This document shows positions 27,465 through 36,602 of a stretch of DNA of 64,000 nucleotides, piece by piece; the stretch's first letter is position 1; every line of letters starts with the position of its first letter. The stretch is from CAMLIZ01 sp036231905 (GTDB lineage: Bacteria; Pseudomonadota; Gammaproteobacteria; Burkholderiales; Burkholderiaceae_C), in the NCBI RefSeq assembly GCF_036231905.1, contig NZ_JAZARE010000002.1:434001-498000 (forward strand), given 5' to 3'. The notes under the pieces were generated by a model. The model was not told the origin of the DNA and made no database searches. It saw only the letters and a list, made by a program, of their open reading frames with translations. A program made the translations under genes and the position numbers.

Positions 27465-28250
27465 CTAGAAGGTGCCGGGGTATGCCCCGCCGTCCATCAG
27501 CAGGTTCTGCCCGGTGATGTAGCCGGCATGCTGGCTGCAGAGGAAGGCACAGGCCGCGCCGAACTCCTCCGCGCTGCCGAAGCGCTGTGCCGGAATGCCC
27601 ATGCGGCGCTTGTCCCAGAGTGCATCGAAGGACTGGCCCGTCTTCTGCGCCGCGCCCTGCGTGGTGCCACGCAGCCGGTCGGTGTCGAAGGCGCCCGGCA
27701 GCAGGCCGTTGAGCGTGACGTTGCGTGCAGCCAGCCGCGGCTGGCGCGCCAGGCCGGCCACAAAGCCGGTGAGGCCGGAGCGCGCGCCGTTGGACAGCCC
27801 CAGCACATCGATCGGCGCCTTCACCGCACCGGAGGTGATGTTCACGACGCGGCCGAAACCGCGCTCGGCCATCGCATCCACCGTGGCCTTGATCAGCTCG
27901 ATCGGCGTGAGCATGTTGGCTTCCAGCGCCTGGATCCATGCGTCGCGGCCCCAGTCGCGAAAGTCCCCGGGTGGCGGCCCGCCCGCGTTGTTGACCAGGA
28001 TGTCCACCTGCGGGCAGGCGGCCAGCGCGGCCGCCCGGCCCTCCGGCGTGGTGATGTCGCCGGCCACCGCGTGCACCTCGCCGCCGCCGAGCGCACGCAG
28101 CTCGATCGCGGTGAGCTCCAGCGCCTCGGGGCCGCGCGCGGTGATCACCACATTCACACCTTCACGCACCAGCGCGCTCGCGCAGCCCTTGCCGAGGCCC
28201 TTGCTGGCGGCGCACACCAGCGCCCACTTGCCTTGGATGCCGAGGTCCAT
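27465..28250 (-). CDS. atypical short-chain dehydrogenase/reductase
   Basis: The 261-residue Rossmann protein has a slightly altered cofactor motif (CAASKGLGKGCA in place of TGxxxGxG) and a clear NNAGG. The catalytic Ser is in VVNITSGAV, but the expected YxxxK is replaced: the aligned stretch reads GLSNGARSGLTGF, with Ser and Arg where Tyr and Lys should be. The C-terminus, GQNLLMDGGAYPGTF, is typical of FabG-like proteins. It matches the description of BKR-like atypical SDRs that lack the full tetrad, so it may be non-oxidoreductive or use other residues. Confidence 0.82.
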   Translation of the reverse strand: MDLGIQGKWALVCAASKGLGKGCASALVREGVNVVITARGPEALELTAIELRALGGGEVHAVAGDITTPEGRAAALAACPQVDILVNNAGGPPPGDFRDWGRDAWIQALEANMLTPIELIKATVDAMAERGFGRVVNITSGAVKAPIDVLGLSNGARSGLTGFVAGLARQPRLAARNVTLNGLLPGAFDTDRLRGTTQGAAQKTGQSFDALWDKRRMGIPAQRFGSAEEFGAACAFLCSQHAGYITGQNLLMDGGAYPGTF

Positions 28251-28282
28251 GTCGATCCTTCTCTCAAGCGTTCAAACGATGT

Positions 28283-29233
28283 TCACTTGGTGGCCGCCGT
28301 GCCCGGCTTGGCTGCGGCGGGCGCCGACGCCAGCAGCCACACACCGGCCAGCACCAGCACCGTACCGGCGGCCACCCAGGCGGTGAACGGCTCGCCCAGG
28401 ATGAACACACCCATCAGGATGGTGGACATGGGGCCCACCATGCCGGTTTGCGCCGCCATGGTCGCGCCGATGCGCTCGATCGCCATCATCACCATCAGCA
28501 CCGGCGCGAAGGTGCAGGCCACGGCATTGAGCACCGACAGCCACACCACCTGCGGGGCCACCAGTGCCGCGTCCAGCGGCTTGACGATCAGGAACTGCGC
28601 AATGCACAGCACGCAGGCCACCGAGGTGGCCAGGCCGGTGAGGCGCAACGAGCCGATGCGCCGGACCACCTCGCCGCTGTAGACCAGGTAGATCGCATAA
28701 CTGACCGCGCTGCCGAACACCAGCACCGCACCCAGCACCACGTTGGCGCCGGCCAGCGTGAGCTCATGGCCGAACACCAGCAGCACGCCGCAATAACTGA
28801 CCCCCAGCGCGATGAGCTGGCGCGCCGTGGTGCGGCGCTTGAACAGCACCACGCCGAGCAGCAGCACGATGGTGGGGTTGAGGTAGAGGATCAGGCGCTC
28901 GAAGCTGGCGCTGATGTACTGCAGGCCGGCAAAGTCGAGGAAGCTCGCGAGGTAGTAGCCCGACACACCGAGCCCGCCGATCGCCACCCAGTCGCGCCGC
29001 TGCAGCGGCGCCTTGCCGCGGCCGGCCCACCAGGCCAGCAGCACGAACATCGGCAGCGCGAACAGCATGCGGTACATGATGAGCGTGACCGCGTCCACGC
29101 CATGGCGGTAGGCGAGCTTGACGATGATCGCCTTGCCGGAAAACGCGATCGAGCCGAGCAACGCGAGCACCAGGCCCGGCCACACCGGCGCGGGCTTGGC
29201 GGCCGAAGGCGCCGCGATGGAAGAAGACGACAT
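28283..29233 (-). CDS. DMT-superfamily (EamA) transporter
   Basis: The 316-residue membrane protein has ten predicted helices. It begins with a short cytoplasmic tail, then LVLALLGSIAFSGKAIIVKLAYRHGVDAVTL. The ISASFERLILYLNPTIVLLLGVVLF segment belongs to the end of repeat one and GPMSTILMGVFILGEPFTAWV to repeat two. It lies 32 bases upstream of the SDR gene in the same direction and may be cotranscribed with it. The substrate is unknown. Confidence 0.82.
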   Translation of the reverse strand: MSSSSIAAPSAAKPAPVWPGLVLALLGSIAFSGKAIIVKLAYRHGVDAVTLIMYRMLFALPMFVLLAWWAGRGKAPLQRRDWVAIGGLGVSGYYLASFLDFAGLQYISASFERLILYLNPTIVLLLGVVLFKRRTTARQLIALGVSYCGVLLVFGHELTLAGANVVLGAVLVFGSAVSYAIYLVYSGEVVRRIGSLRLTGLATSVACVLCIAQFLIVKPLDAALVAPQVVWLSVLNAVACTFAPVLMVMMAIERIGATMAAQTGMVGPMSTILMGVFILGEPFTAWVAAGTVLVLAGVWLLASAPAAAKPGTAATK

Positions 29234-29319
29234 TGCGGACGATTCTAGGCAGCGTGTTGGCAGGCCGCCTTCGCTGCCGGGAAAGGCCCGCTTGTGTGTG
29301 CAGCCGAGGGCCCGCTTGT

Positions 29320-30945
29320 CTAGAACACCGCCGCCTGCCCGTCGCGGCGCGGGTCGCTCGCCGCCACGTAGCCTTCGACCGCCGGGTCGCCCAGGCGCCA
29401 GATGAACTGGCCGGCGCCGAAGTCCTGGTAGCTGTCATTGATCGCCTCGATCTGGTGGCCGCGGTCGACCAGGCCCTGCACCGCCGCCCGGTCCATCGCA
29501 CCTTCCACGTTCAGCGACAGGCCCTGGTTGAAGCGCCAGCGCGGCGCGTCGCAAGCAGCCTGGGGCTGCTGCCGATGGTCCAGCATGCGCACCACCGTCT
29601 GCACATGGCCCTGCGGCTGCATGTTGGCACCCATGACACCAAAGCTCATCACCGGGTGGCCGTCCTTCGTGAGGAAGGCCGGAATGATGGTGTGGAAGGG
29701 CCGCTTGCCCGGCGCGACCGCATTCGGGCTGCGCGGGTCCAGGCTGAAGGCATGGCCACGGTCCTGCAGCGAGATGCCGAATTCCGGCACCACCACGCCG
29801 GAGCCGAAGCCCAGGTAGTTGCTCTGGATGAAGCTCACCATCATGCCGCTGGCGTCCGCGGCGGTGAGGTAGATGGTGCCGCCCTTGACCGGGTTGCCGG
29901 CCTGGAAGTCCTGCGCACGGTTCGGATCGATCAACTTCGCGCGCCCGCGCAGGTAACCTTCGTCCAGCATCTGCTCGGCCGACACCTCCATTGCCTCGGG
30001 CTCGGCGACGTGGCGGTACACGTCGGCGAAGGCGAGCTTCATCGCCTCGATCTGCAGGTGCATGGCTTCGGGGCTGTCCGGCTTGAGCGACGCCAGGTCG
30101 AAATGCGAGAGGATGCCCAGCGCGATCAGCGCCGCGATGCCCTGGCCGTTGGGTGGAATCTCGTGCAGCGTGTGGCCGCGGTAGCGTTTTTCGATCGGTG
30201 TCACCCACTCCGGCCGGTAGTCGGCCAGGTCGCGCCGTGTGAGGGCGCCGCCTTCGGCCTGCGCGTGGCGCACCATGCACTCGGCGATCTCGCCGCCGTA
30301 GAACGCGTGGCCGCGGGTGTCGGCAATCGCCTGCAGGGCGCGGGCGGCAGCCGGAAAGCGGAACAGCTCGCCCACATTCGGCGCGCGGTCGTGCGGCAGG
30401 AAGGCCTGGGCAAAGCCCGGCTGCGACACCAGCTCGCGCACCTGCGCCGCGGCCGCCCACTTCTGCTGCACCACCACCGGCACTGCATAACCGCGCTCTG
30501 CGATCTCGATCGCCGGCTCCAGCAGGTCGGCAAACGGCAGGCGCCCGAACCGTTCGCTCATCGCCACCCAGCCGGCCACCGCGCCCGGCACGGTGACCGC
30601 ATCCCAGCCGCGCGCCGGCGGATGGCGCGCGTCGGTGCCGTACTTGCGCTGGAAGTAGTCGGGGGTCCAGGCCGCGGGGGCACGGCCGGAGGCGTTCAGG
30701 CCGTACAGCCGGGTGCCGTCCCACAGGATGCAGAAGGCGTCCGAGCCCAGGCCGTTGCTGCAGGGCTCCACGATCGTCATGGCTGCGGCGGCGGCGATCG
30801 CGGCATCGATCGCATTGCCGCCCTTGAGCAGCATGCGAAGGCCGGCCTGGGCGGCCAGCGGGTGCGAGGTGGACACCACGTTGCGGCCGAACACCGGCAG
30901 GCGGGCGGAGGGGTAGCCGCTGGTCCAATCGAAGCTGTGGTTCAT
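29320..30945 (-). CDS. gamma-glutamyltransferase family protein
   Basis: The 541-residue N-terminal-nucleophile hydrolase has VVSTSHPLAAQAGLRMLLKGGNAIDAAIA at the start. The autoprocessing site with catalytic Thr is in PVKGGTIYLTAADASGMMVS, so the chain should split into subunits of about 365 and 175 residues. GSGVVVPEFGISLQDRG and the FQxR-like tail fit the family. No signal peptide is visible, unlike periplasmic Ggt, so a cytoplasmic enzyme of the YwrD/GGT-like branch is likely. Its real substrate may not be glutathione. Confidence 0.87.
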   Translation of the reverse strand: MNHSFDWTSGYPSARLPVFGRNVVSTSHPLAAQAGLRMLLKGGNAIDAAIAAAAAMTIVEPCSNGLGSDAFCILWDGTRLYGLNASGRAPAAWTPDYFQRKYGTDARHPPARGWDAVTVPGAVAGWVAMSERFGRLPFADLLEPAIEIAERGYAVPVVVQQKWAAAAQVRELVSQPGFAQAFLPHDRAPNVGELFRFPAAARALQAIADTRGHAFYGGEIAECMVRHAQAEGGALTRRDLADYRPEWVTPIEKRYRGHTLHEIPPNGQGIAALIALGILSHFDLASLKPDSPEAMHLQIEAMKLAFADVYRHVAEPEAMEVSAEQMLDEGYLRGRAKLIDPNRAQDFQAGNPVKGGTIYLTAADASGMMVSFIQSNYLGFGSGVVVPEFGISLQDRGHAFSLDPRSPNAVAPGKRPFHTIIPAFLTKDGHPVMSFGVMGANMQPQGHVQTVVRMLDHRQQPQAACDAPRWRFNQGLSLNVEGAMDRAAVQGLVDRGHQIEAINDSYQDFGAGQFIWRLGDPAVEGYVAASDPRRDGQAAVF

Positions 30946-30984
30946 GGCGCGCTCGTCAAGGAAGATGCCTGATTGTGCAAACGA

Positions 30985-31009
30985 AAAGGGCCGCGTGGTG
31001 CGGCCCTTT
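30985..31009 (-). terminator. intrinsic terminator after tctA
   Basis: AAAGGGCCGC and GCGGCCCTTT form a 10-bp stem with a 5-base loop. On the minus strand it is followed by TTCGTTTGC. It sits between the tctA stop (31030) and the ggt-like gene, making that gene a separate transcription unit. Confidence 0.8.
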
Positions 31010-31029
31010 CCCTGACGAACCCGGTGAGG

Positions 31030-32538
31030 TCAATCCTCCTGGAACGCCTCTTCCCGCTTGCTCCGGATGGAGGGCAGCATCACCACCACGACCATCAGCG
31101 CCGCGGCAATCAGCAAGCCTGCGGACAGCGGCCGCTGCAGGAAGGTGCTCCAGTCGCCGCGCGACAGCAGCAGCGCCCGGCGCAGGTTTTCTTCCATCAT
31201 CGGCCCCAGGATGAAACCCAGCAGCAGCGGCGCCGGCTCGCAGCCGAGCTTGTAGAACAGGTAACCCACCGCTGCGAAGACCGATGCGACATACACGTCG
31301 AAGTTGTTGTTATTGAGCGTGTACAGGCCGATGCCGCAGAAGGTGACGATGGCCGGGAACAGGAAACGGTAGGGCACCGTGAGCAGCTTGATCCAGATGC
31401 CGATCAACGGAAGGTTCAGGATCACCAGCATCAGGTTGCCGATCCACATGGAGGCGATCAGGCCCCAGAACAGCGTGGGGTTGCTGGTCATCACCTGCGG
31501 GCCCGGCTGGATGCCCTTGATCGTCATCGCGCCCACCATCAGCGCCATCACCGCGTTGGGCGGAATGCCCAGCGTCAGCATCGGGATGAAGGAGGTCTGC
31601 GCACCCGCGTTGTTGGCCGACTCGGGCCCCGCCACGCCCTGGATGGCACCCTTGCCGAAGGGCACACGCGGGTTGCGTGTCAGCTTCTTTTCCAGCGTGT
31701 AGGCCGCAAACGAGGCCAGCAGCGCGCCACCACCGGGCAGCACGCCCAGCACCGAGCCCAGCGTGGTGCCGCGCAGCACCGAAGGCCAGGCCTCCTGGAA
31801 GTCCTGCCTGGTGGGCCACAGGCCCTTGACCTTCTTGGTGAACACCTCGCGGTGCTCGGCCGGCATGCCCAGGTTGGCGATGATCTCGCCGAAGCCGAAC
31901 ACCCCCATCGCGATGACCACGAAGCCGATGCCGTCGGTCAGCTCCGGAATGTCGAAGCTGTAGCGCGGCGTGCCGGAGATCACGTCGGTGTTGATCTGCC
32001 CCAGCAGCAGGCCCAACAGGATCATGGAGATGGCCTTGACCAGCGAGCCGGAGGCCAGCACCACGGCACCGATCAGGCCCAGAACCATCAGCGAGAAGTA
32101 CTCCGCCGGGCCGAACTTGAAGGCCAGCTCGGTGAGCGGCGGCGCAAAGGCCGCGATGATGATGGTGCCCACGCAGCCGGCGAAGAAGGAACCCAGGCCG
32201 GCCGCCGCCAGCGCCGCGCCTGCACGGCCCTGGCGCGCCATCTGGTAACCGTCGATCGCCGTGACCACCGACGACGACTCGCCCGGCACGTTGATCAGGA
32301 TGGCGGTGGTGGAGCCGCCGTATTGCGCGCCGTAGTAGATGCCGGCCAGCATGATCAGCGCCGGCGTCGCGTCCAGCGCATAGATCGAGGGCAGCAGCAT
32401 CGCGATGGTGGCCACCGGCCCCAGGCCGGGCAGCACGCCGATCAGCGTGCCCAATATGCAGCCGCCAAGGGCATAGAGCAGGTTCTGCAGCGTCAGCGCG
32501 GTGGAGAACCCCAGCGCGAGGTTGTTCAGCAAGTCCAT
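31030..32538 (-). CDS. tctA: tripartite tricarboxylate transporter, large permease TctA
   Basis: The 502-residue protein has about twelve membrane helices. It begins MDLLNNLALGFSTALTLQNL and has the TctA signatures GVLPGLGPVATIAMLLP, YGAQYGGSTTAILINVPGESSSVVTAIDGYQMARQGRAG and GTTLGSVLGVLPGGGALLASFAAY. TctABC systems take up citrate or other carboxylates with a periplasmic binding protein. No TctC gene is present beside it; orphan TctC proteins are abundant in this order. It follows tctB by 10 bases. Confidence 0.93.
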   Translation of the reverse strand: MDLLNNLALGFSTALTLQNLLYALGGCILGTLIGVLPGLGPVATIAMLLPSIYALDATPALIMLAGIYYGAQYGGSTTAILINVPGESSSVVTAIDGYQMARQGRAGAALAAAGLGSFFAGCVGTIIIAAFAPPLTELAFKFGPAEYFSLMVLGLIGAVVLASGSLVKAISMILLGLLLGQINTDVISGTPRYSFDIPELTDGIGFVVIAMGVFGFGEIIANLGMPAEHREVFTKKVKGLWPTRQDFQEAWPSVLRGTTLGSVLGVLPGGGALLASFAAYTLEKKLTRNPRVPFGKGAIQGVAGPESANNAGAQTSFIPMLTLGIPPNAVMALMVGAMTIKGIQPGPQVMTSNPTLFWGLIASMWIGNLMLVILNLPLIGIWIKLLTVPYRFLFPAIVTFCGIGLYTLNNNNFDVYVASVFAAVGYLFYKLGCEPAPLLLGFILGPMMEENLRRALLLSRGDWSTFLQRPLSAGLLIAAALMVVVVMLPSIRSKREEAFQED

Positions 32539-32548
32539 GGTGGTTCCT

Positions 32549-33016
32549 TCAGGCGCCGAACGTGATGGTGGGCCACACCGGGATGATCAGCTTGAGGCCC
32601 CAGATGAAGATGACCCAGCTGCCGAATGTGAGCACCAGCGCGTTGAGCACCACCTCCTTCAGGCGGAACTCGTCGCCCGCGAGGCTGGACATGAGGATGA
32701 GCAGCGGCAGGGAGATCACCATGCCCAGGCGCGGCAGAATGGCACCGAACACAGCCAGCGACACCACGAGAATGATCAGCGGCTTCCAGGCGAAGCTGCC
32801 GATCGGATCACCACCTTCGACTTCGATGGTCAGGGCCTTGAACAGCACCATCGCGCCCAGGATGGCGAGCAGCACGCCCAGGCCGAACGGGAAGTAGGCC
32901 GGCCCGGGGCGGGCCGACGATCCGAAGCTGTAGTTCAGCGCGCCCACGGCGAACGTGGTGCCGACGACGACGAACATCAGCCCGGACCAGAAATCCTTCT
33001 GGCTCTTGATCTTCAC
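32549..33016 (-). CDS. tctB: tripartite tricarboxylate transporter, small permease TctB
   Basis: The 155-residue protein has four membrane helices and begins MKIKSQKDFWSGLMFVVVG, a typical TctB N-terminus. A GTG start at 33016 is preferred, with AGGGGACA as ribosome site; a longer ATG start adds residues that do not fit the family. TctB pairs with TctA in the membrane to form the carboxylate symporter. Confidence 0.88.
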   Translation of the reverse strand: MKIKSQKDFWSGLMFVVVGTTFAVGALNYSFGSSARPGPAYFPFGLGVLLAILGAMVLFKALTIEVEGGDPIGSFAWKPLIILVVSLAVFGAILPRLGMVISLPLLILMSSLAGDEFRLKEVVLNALVLTFGSWVIFIWGLKLIIPVWPTITFGA

Positions 33017-33089
33017 GGTGCTTGTCCCCTTGTGGGCTTGTGATGCGCCGGATTCTAGGCAGCGCATCCCCCAACAAGCGCTGTGGGTT

Positions 33090-34100
33090 TCACGTAAGGC
33101 CGGGTCGCATGCGCGACAGCACTTCCGGGTTCAAGGGGGTGGGCGGGCGCCCGGCATCGGGGCCGCAGCCCAGCGCGGCCACCAGGTTGTCGCTGGCCAG
33201 CGTGAACATCGCACGCCGGGTGGCCACCGTCGCGCTGGCGATGTGCGGCGTGAGCACCACGTTGGGCACCGCGAGCAGATCGGGGTGGACCCGCGGCTCG
33301 CCTTCGAAGACATCCAGCCCCGCGGCGGCGATGCGCCGCTCGCGCAGGGCGGACGCGAGGGCGACGTCGTCCACGATGCCGCCGCGCGCGATGTTGGTCA
33401 GGGTGGCGGTGGGTTTCATCTGCGCCAGCTCCTGCGCGCCGATCAGGTGGTGCGACTCGGCCGAATACGGCACCACGATCACCAGGTGGTCGGCCTCGCG
33501 CAGCAGCGTCGGCTTGTCCACGTACCGTGCGCCGAGTTCCGCCTCGGTGTCGGCCGGCAGGCGCGAGCGGTTGTGATAGATCACCTGCATGCCGAAGCCG
33601 AAGCGCCCGCGCCGCGCGATCGCCTGGCCGATGCGGCCCATGCCCAGCACCGCCAGCGTGGCGCGGTGCACGTCCGCGCCAATGAACATGTCGTAGGCCC
33701 AGCGGGTCCATTCGCCGCGGCGCAGGAAGTGCTCGGCCTCGGTGATGCGGCGGGCGGTGGCCATCATCAGCGCAAAGCCGAAGTCCGCCGTGGTCTCGGT
33801 GAGCACGTCCGGCGTGTTGCTGCACAGCACGCCGCGGGCGGTGCAGGCCGGCACGTCGAGGTTGTTGTAGCCCACCGCCATGTTGCACACCGCCCGCAGT
33901 TCGGGGCAGGCATCCAGCACCTGCGCGTCGATGCGCTCGCTGCCGGTGGTGATGACGCCCGCCTTGCCCTGCAGCCGCTGGATCAGCTGAGGCCGGTCGA
34001 GGATGTGGTCCTCCGGGTTGTCGTCCACCTCGAACCAGGCGCGCAGCCGCTCCACCAGGTCGGGAAACACCGCACGCGCCACCAGGATGCTGGGTTTCAT
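33090..34100 (-). CDS. D-isomer 2-hydroxyacid dehydrogenase (glyoxylate/2-ketogluconate reductase type)
   Basis: The 336-residue protein has the two-domain hydroxyacid dehydrogenase layout: an N-terminal substrate domain with AVCNMAVGYNNLDVPAC, the NAD motif LAVLGMGRIGQAIARRG, and the catalytic Arg, Glu and His in TNIARGGIVDD, GLDVFEGEP and LTPHIASAT. It probably reduces glyoxylate, hydroxypyruvate or 2-ketogluconate with NAD(P)H. It starts 11 bases after the antiporter gene and so belongs to that operon; tctB follows after 73 bases. Confidence 0.9.
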   Translation of the reverse strand: MKPSILVARAVFPDLVERLRAWFEVDDNPEDHILDRPQLIQRLQGKAGVITTGSERIDAQVLDACPELRAVCNMAVGYNNLDVPACTARGVLCSNTPDVLTETTADFGFALMMATARRITEAEHFLRRGEWTRWAYDMFIGADVHRATLAVLGMGRIGQAIARRGRFGFGMQVIYHNRSRLPADTEAELGARYVDKPTLLREADHLVIVVPYSAESHHLIGAQELAQMKPTATLTNIARGGIVDDVALASALRERRIAAAGLDVFEGEPRVHPDLLAVPNVVLTPHIASATVATRRAMFTLASDNLVAALGCGPDAGRPPTPLNPEVLSRMRPGLT

Positions 34101-34111
34101 CGACTGCCTCG

Positions 34112-35449
34112 TCAGCGGAACCAGATGAAGGTCATCAACACGAAGAGCGGGATCAGCACCGCACCCGACCACAGCATGTAGCCGAAGAAGCTGGGCATGC
34201 GGATGCCCCGCTCCTCGGCGATGGCCTTGACCATGAAGTTGGGTGCGTTGCCGATGTAGCTGTTGGCGCCCATGAACACCGAGCCGGCGGAGATGGCGGC
34301 CAGCGTGGTGGCCAGCGTGGTCATCAGCGTGGGTGCATCACCGCCGGCCAGGTTGAAGAACACCAGGTAGGTGGGTGCGTTGTCCAGGAAGGACGAGAGC
34401 ATCCCGCTGAACCAGAAGTAGGCCCAGGGTTCGGGCCGGCCATCCGGCGCGGTGACGGCGGCCGCCACCGAAGCGAAGGGGCCGTTCATGCCGGCCTTGA
34501 GCATGGCCAGCACCGGCGCCATGGTGAGGAAGATGCCGATGAAGAGCTTGGCCACTTCCTGCATCGGGCCCCAGGAGAACTGGTTCGCCACCCGCGGCGC
34601 GCTGGGCGTCAGGTGGTACGACAGCAGCGCCACCACCACCAGCCCGATGTCGCGCACCAGGTCTTCCAGGTTGATGTCGGTGCCGGCGAGCTGGAAAGCC
34701 ACGCCGGACTTCCACAGGCCGCTCAGCAGCACTAGGCCCACGATCGCCAGCAGCAGCAGGAAGTTGAGCTTGCCGTCGATGCCGAACGACTCGGTGTCCG
34801 GCGTGGGGTCGGCCGGCAGCACGCCTTCCTTGCGGTAGTGGTAGCTGTCGATCACGTAGAAGATCGCGAGCAGCGCACCGCAAAGGAACAGCGTCTCGGG
34901 CAGCAGGTGCGACACCGTCCAGAAGAAGTCCACGCCCTGCAGGAACCCGAGGAACAGCGGCGGATCGCCCAGCGGCGTGAGCGAGCCGGCCGCGTTGGAC
35001 ACGATGAAGATGAAGAACACCACCACGTGCGCCACATAGGGCCGGTTGTCGTTGGCGCGGATCAGCGGCCGGATCATCAGCATCGATGCCCCGGTGGTGC
35101 CCATGAAGCTGGCCAGCACCGCGCCGATGGCGATCAGCAGCACATTCAGGCCCGGGCTGCCATGCAGGTTGCCACGGATGAAGATGCCGCCCGCCACGGT
35201 GAACAAGGCCACCAGCAGGATGATGAAGGGCAGGTACTCGGCCAGCAGCGCATGCGCCAGCGCATGGCCGGCTTCAGCCGGGCCATGCAGCACCGCAAAG
35301 GGCAGCAGGAAGGCCAGCGCCCAGCCGGCCGCGATCTTGCCGTAGTGGTGATGCCAGAGCTTGGGGCACGTGAGCGGCATCAGCGCGATGGACAGCAGCA
35401 TGCCGGCGAACGGCACGCCCCACCAGGCGGAGAGCTGCGCGCCGTTCAT
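34112..35449 (-). CDS. sodium:proton antiporter, NhaD/ion-transporter superfamily
   Basis: The 445-residue membrane protein has about eleven helices. It begins MNGAQLSAWWGVPFAGMLLSIALMPL and has FMGTTGASMLMIRPLIRAN, VSNAAGSLTPLGDPPLFLGFL and FLDNAPTYLVFFNLAGG, patterns of NhaD/ArsB-like ion transporters with paired re-entrant loops. It would exchange Na+ for H+ across the inner membrane. The ATG overlaps the nitroreductase stop by 4 bases, showing operon coupling. Confidence 0.87.
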   Translation of the reverse strand: MNGAQLSAWWGVPFAGMLLSIALMPLTCPKLWHHHYGKIAAGWALAFLLPFAVLHGPAEAGHALAHALLAEYLPFIILLVALFTVAGGIFIRGNLHGSPGLNVLLIAIGAVLASFMGTTGASMLMIRPLIRANDNRPYVAHVVVFFIFIVSNAAGSLTPLGDPPLFLGFLQGVDFFWTVSHLLPETLFLCGALLAIFYVIDSYHYRKEGVLPADPTPDTESFGIDGKLNFLLLLAIVGLVLLSGLWKSGVAFQLAGTDINLEDLVRDIGLVVVALLSYHLTPSAPRVANQFSWGPMQEVAKLFIGIFLTMAPVLAMLKAGMNGPFASVAAAVTAPDGRPEPWAYFWFSGMLSSFLDNAPTYLVFFNLAGGDAPTLMTTLATTLAAISAGSVFMGANSYIGNAPNFMVKAIAEERGIRMPSFFGYMLWSGAVLIPLFVLMTFIWFR

Positions 35450-36153
35450 TGCGCGAGAAAGCGCGCAAAGCGCTCCACCGGTTCGCGCTCGGTCACCAGC
35501 GTGTTCTCCACCGCGCCCATGTCGGCATAACCGAGCGACATGCCGCACACCACCTGCTCGTTCGCCGGCGCACCGATGTGTTCCATGATGATGCGGTGGA
35601 ACTGGGTGAATGCGGCCTGCGGGCAGGTGTGCAGCCCGCGTGCACGCGCGGCCACCATGATGTTCTGCAGGAACATGCCGTAGTCCAGCCAGCTGCCCTG
35701 CTGCAGGATGCGGTCGATCGTGAAGATCAGGCCCACCGGCGCATCGAAGAACTGGTAGTTGCGGCCGTGCTGCTCATGCATGCGGGCCTTGTCGGTCTTG
35801 GCGATGCCGAGCAGTCCGTACAGGTCCCAGCCGACCTTGCGACGCCGGTCGATGTAGGGCGATACCCATTCGGTGGGGTAGTAGGCGTACTCCTCCGTGT
35901 GCTGGGCGCGCTGCTGCGGGTCGTCGTAGGCGGCTCGGATCCTGGCGGAGAGCGCGGCCTTGGCCTCGCCGGTGAGCACCGTCACCTTCCACGGCTGGGT
36001 GTTGGTGCCCGAGGGGGCACGCGCGGCCACGCGAAGGATGTCCTCGATGGTCTCGCGCGGCACCGGTGTGGGCAGGAAAGCGCGCATCGAGCGGCGCGAG
36101 GTGATGGCGGCATCCACCGCGGCGGTGGCGTCAGGGCTGGGGGTGTCGCTCAT
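35446..36153 (-). CDS. nitroreductase family protein
   Basis: The 235-residue flavoprotein has ITSRRSMRAFLPTPVPRETIEDILRVAARAPSGTNTQPWKVTVLTG at the start, the FMN-binding Arg/Ser pattern of nitroreductases, and CGMSLGYAD near the end. It should be a cytoplasmic FMN-dependent homodimer that reduces nitro compounds or quinones with NAD(P)H. It overlaps both neighbours by 4 bases (ATGA). Confidence 0.9.
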   Translation of the reverse strand: MSDTPSPDATAAVDAAITSRRSMRAFLPTPVPRETIEDILRVAARAPSGTNTQPWKVTVLTGEAKAALSARIRAAYDDPQQRAQHTEEYAYYPTEWVSPYIDRRRKVGWDLYGLLGIAKTDKARMHEQHGRNYQFFDAPVGLIFTIDRILQQGSWLDYGMFLQNIMVAARARGLHTCPQAAFTQFHRIIMEHIGAPANEQVVCGMSLGYADMGAVENTLVTEREPVERFARFLAQ

Positions 36154-36602
36154 TCGGCGGTCCGGAGGGGTTGCAAGGCGGTCAGGAGTGCGGCCGGCAG
36201 CGCCGCGGGGCGACGGGTGGCGCGGTCCACGTACACATGCACGAAGTGGCCGGCAGCGGCGGACAGCGGCTCGCCGGCGGCGAACAGGCCCACTTCGTAG
36301 CGCACGCTGGAGCTGCCGACGTGGGCCACGCGCAAGCCGGCCTCCACCGTCTGGGGAAACTCCAGCGGCGCAAAGTAGTTGCAGTGCGTCTCCACCACCA
36401 GCCCGATGACCTCGCCACGGTGGATGTCCAGCGCGCCAGCCTCGATGAGGTAGCGGTTCACGGCGGTGTCGAAGAAGCTGTAGTAGACGACGTTGTTGAC
36501 GTGGCCGTAGACGTCGTTGTCCATCCAGCGGGTAGTGATGGCGCCGAAGTGCCGGTAGGCACTGCGCGGCTGGGCGGCGGGGCGGGCAGGCGGCGAGCTC
36601 AT
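36150..36602 (-). CDS. acyl-CoA thioesterase, 4HBT hotdog family
   Basis: The 150-residue hotdog-fold protein has TTRWMDNDVYGHVNNVVYYSFFDTAVNRYL, where the Asp in the DNDVYGHVNN motif is catalytic in 4-hydroxybenzoyl-CoA thioesterase-like enzymes. It releases CoA from acyl-CoA. The ATG overlaps the HDAC-like stop and the end overlaps the nitroreductase start, each by 4 bases. Confidence 0.88.
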   Translation of the reverse strand: MSSPPARPAAQPRSAYRHFGAITTRWMDNDVYGHVNNVVYYSFFDTAVNRYLIEAGALDIHRGEVIGLVVETHCNYFAPLEFPQTVEAGLRVAHVGSSSVRYEVGLFAAGEPLSAAAGHFVHVYVDRATRRPAALPAALLTALQPLRTAE

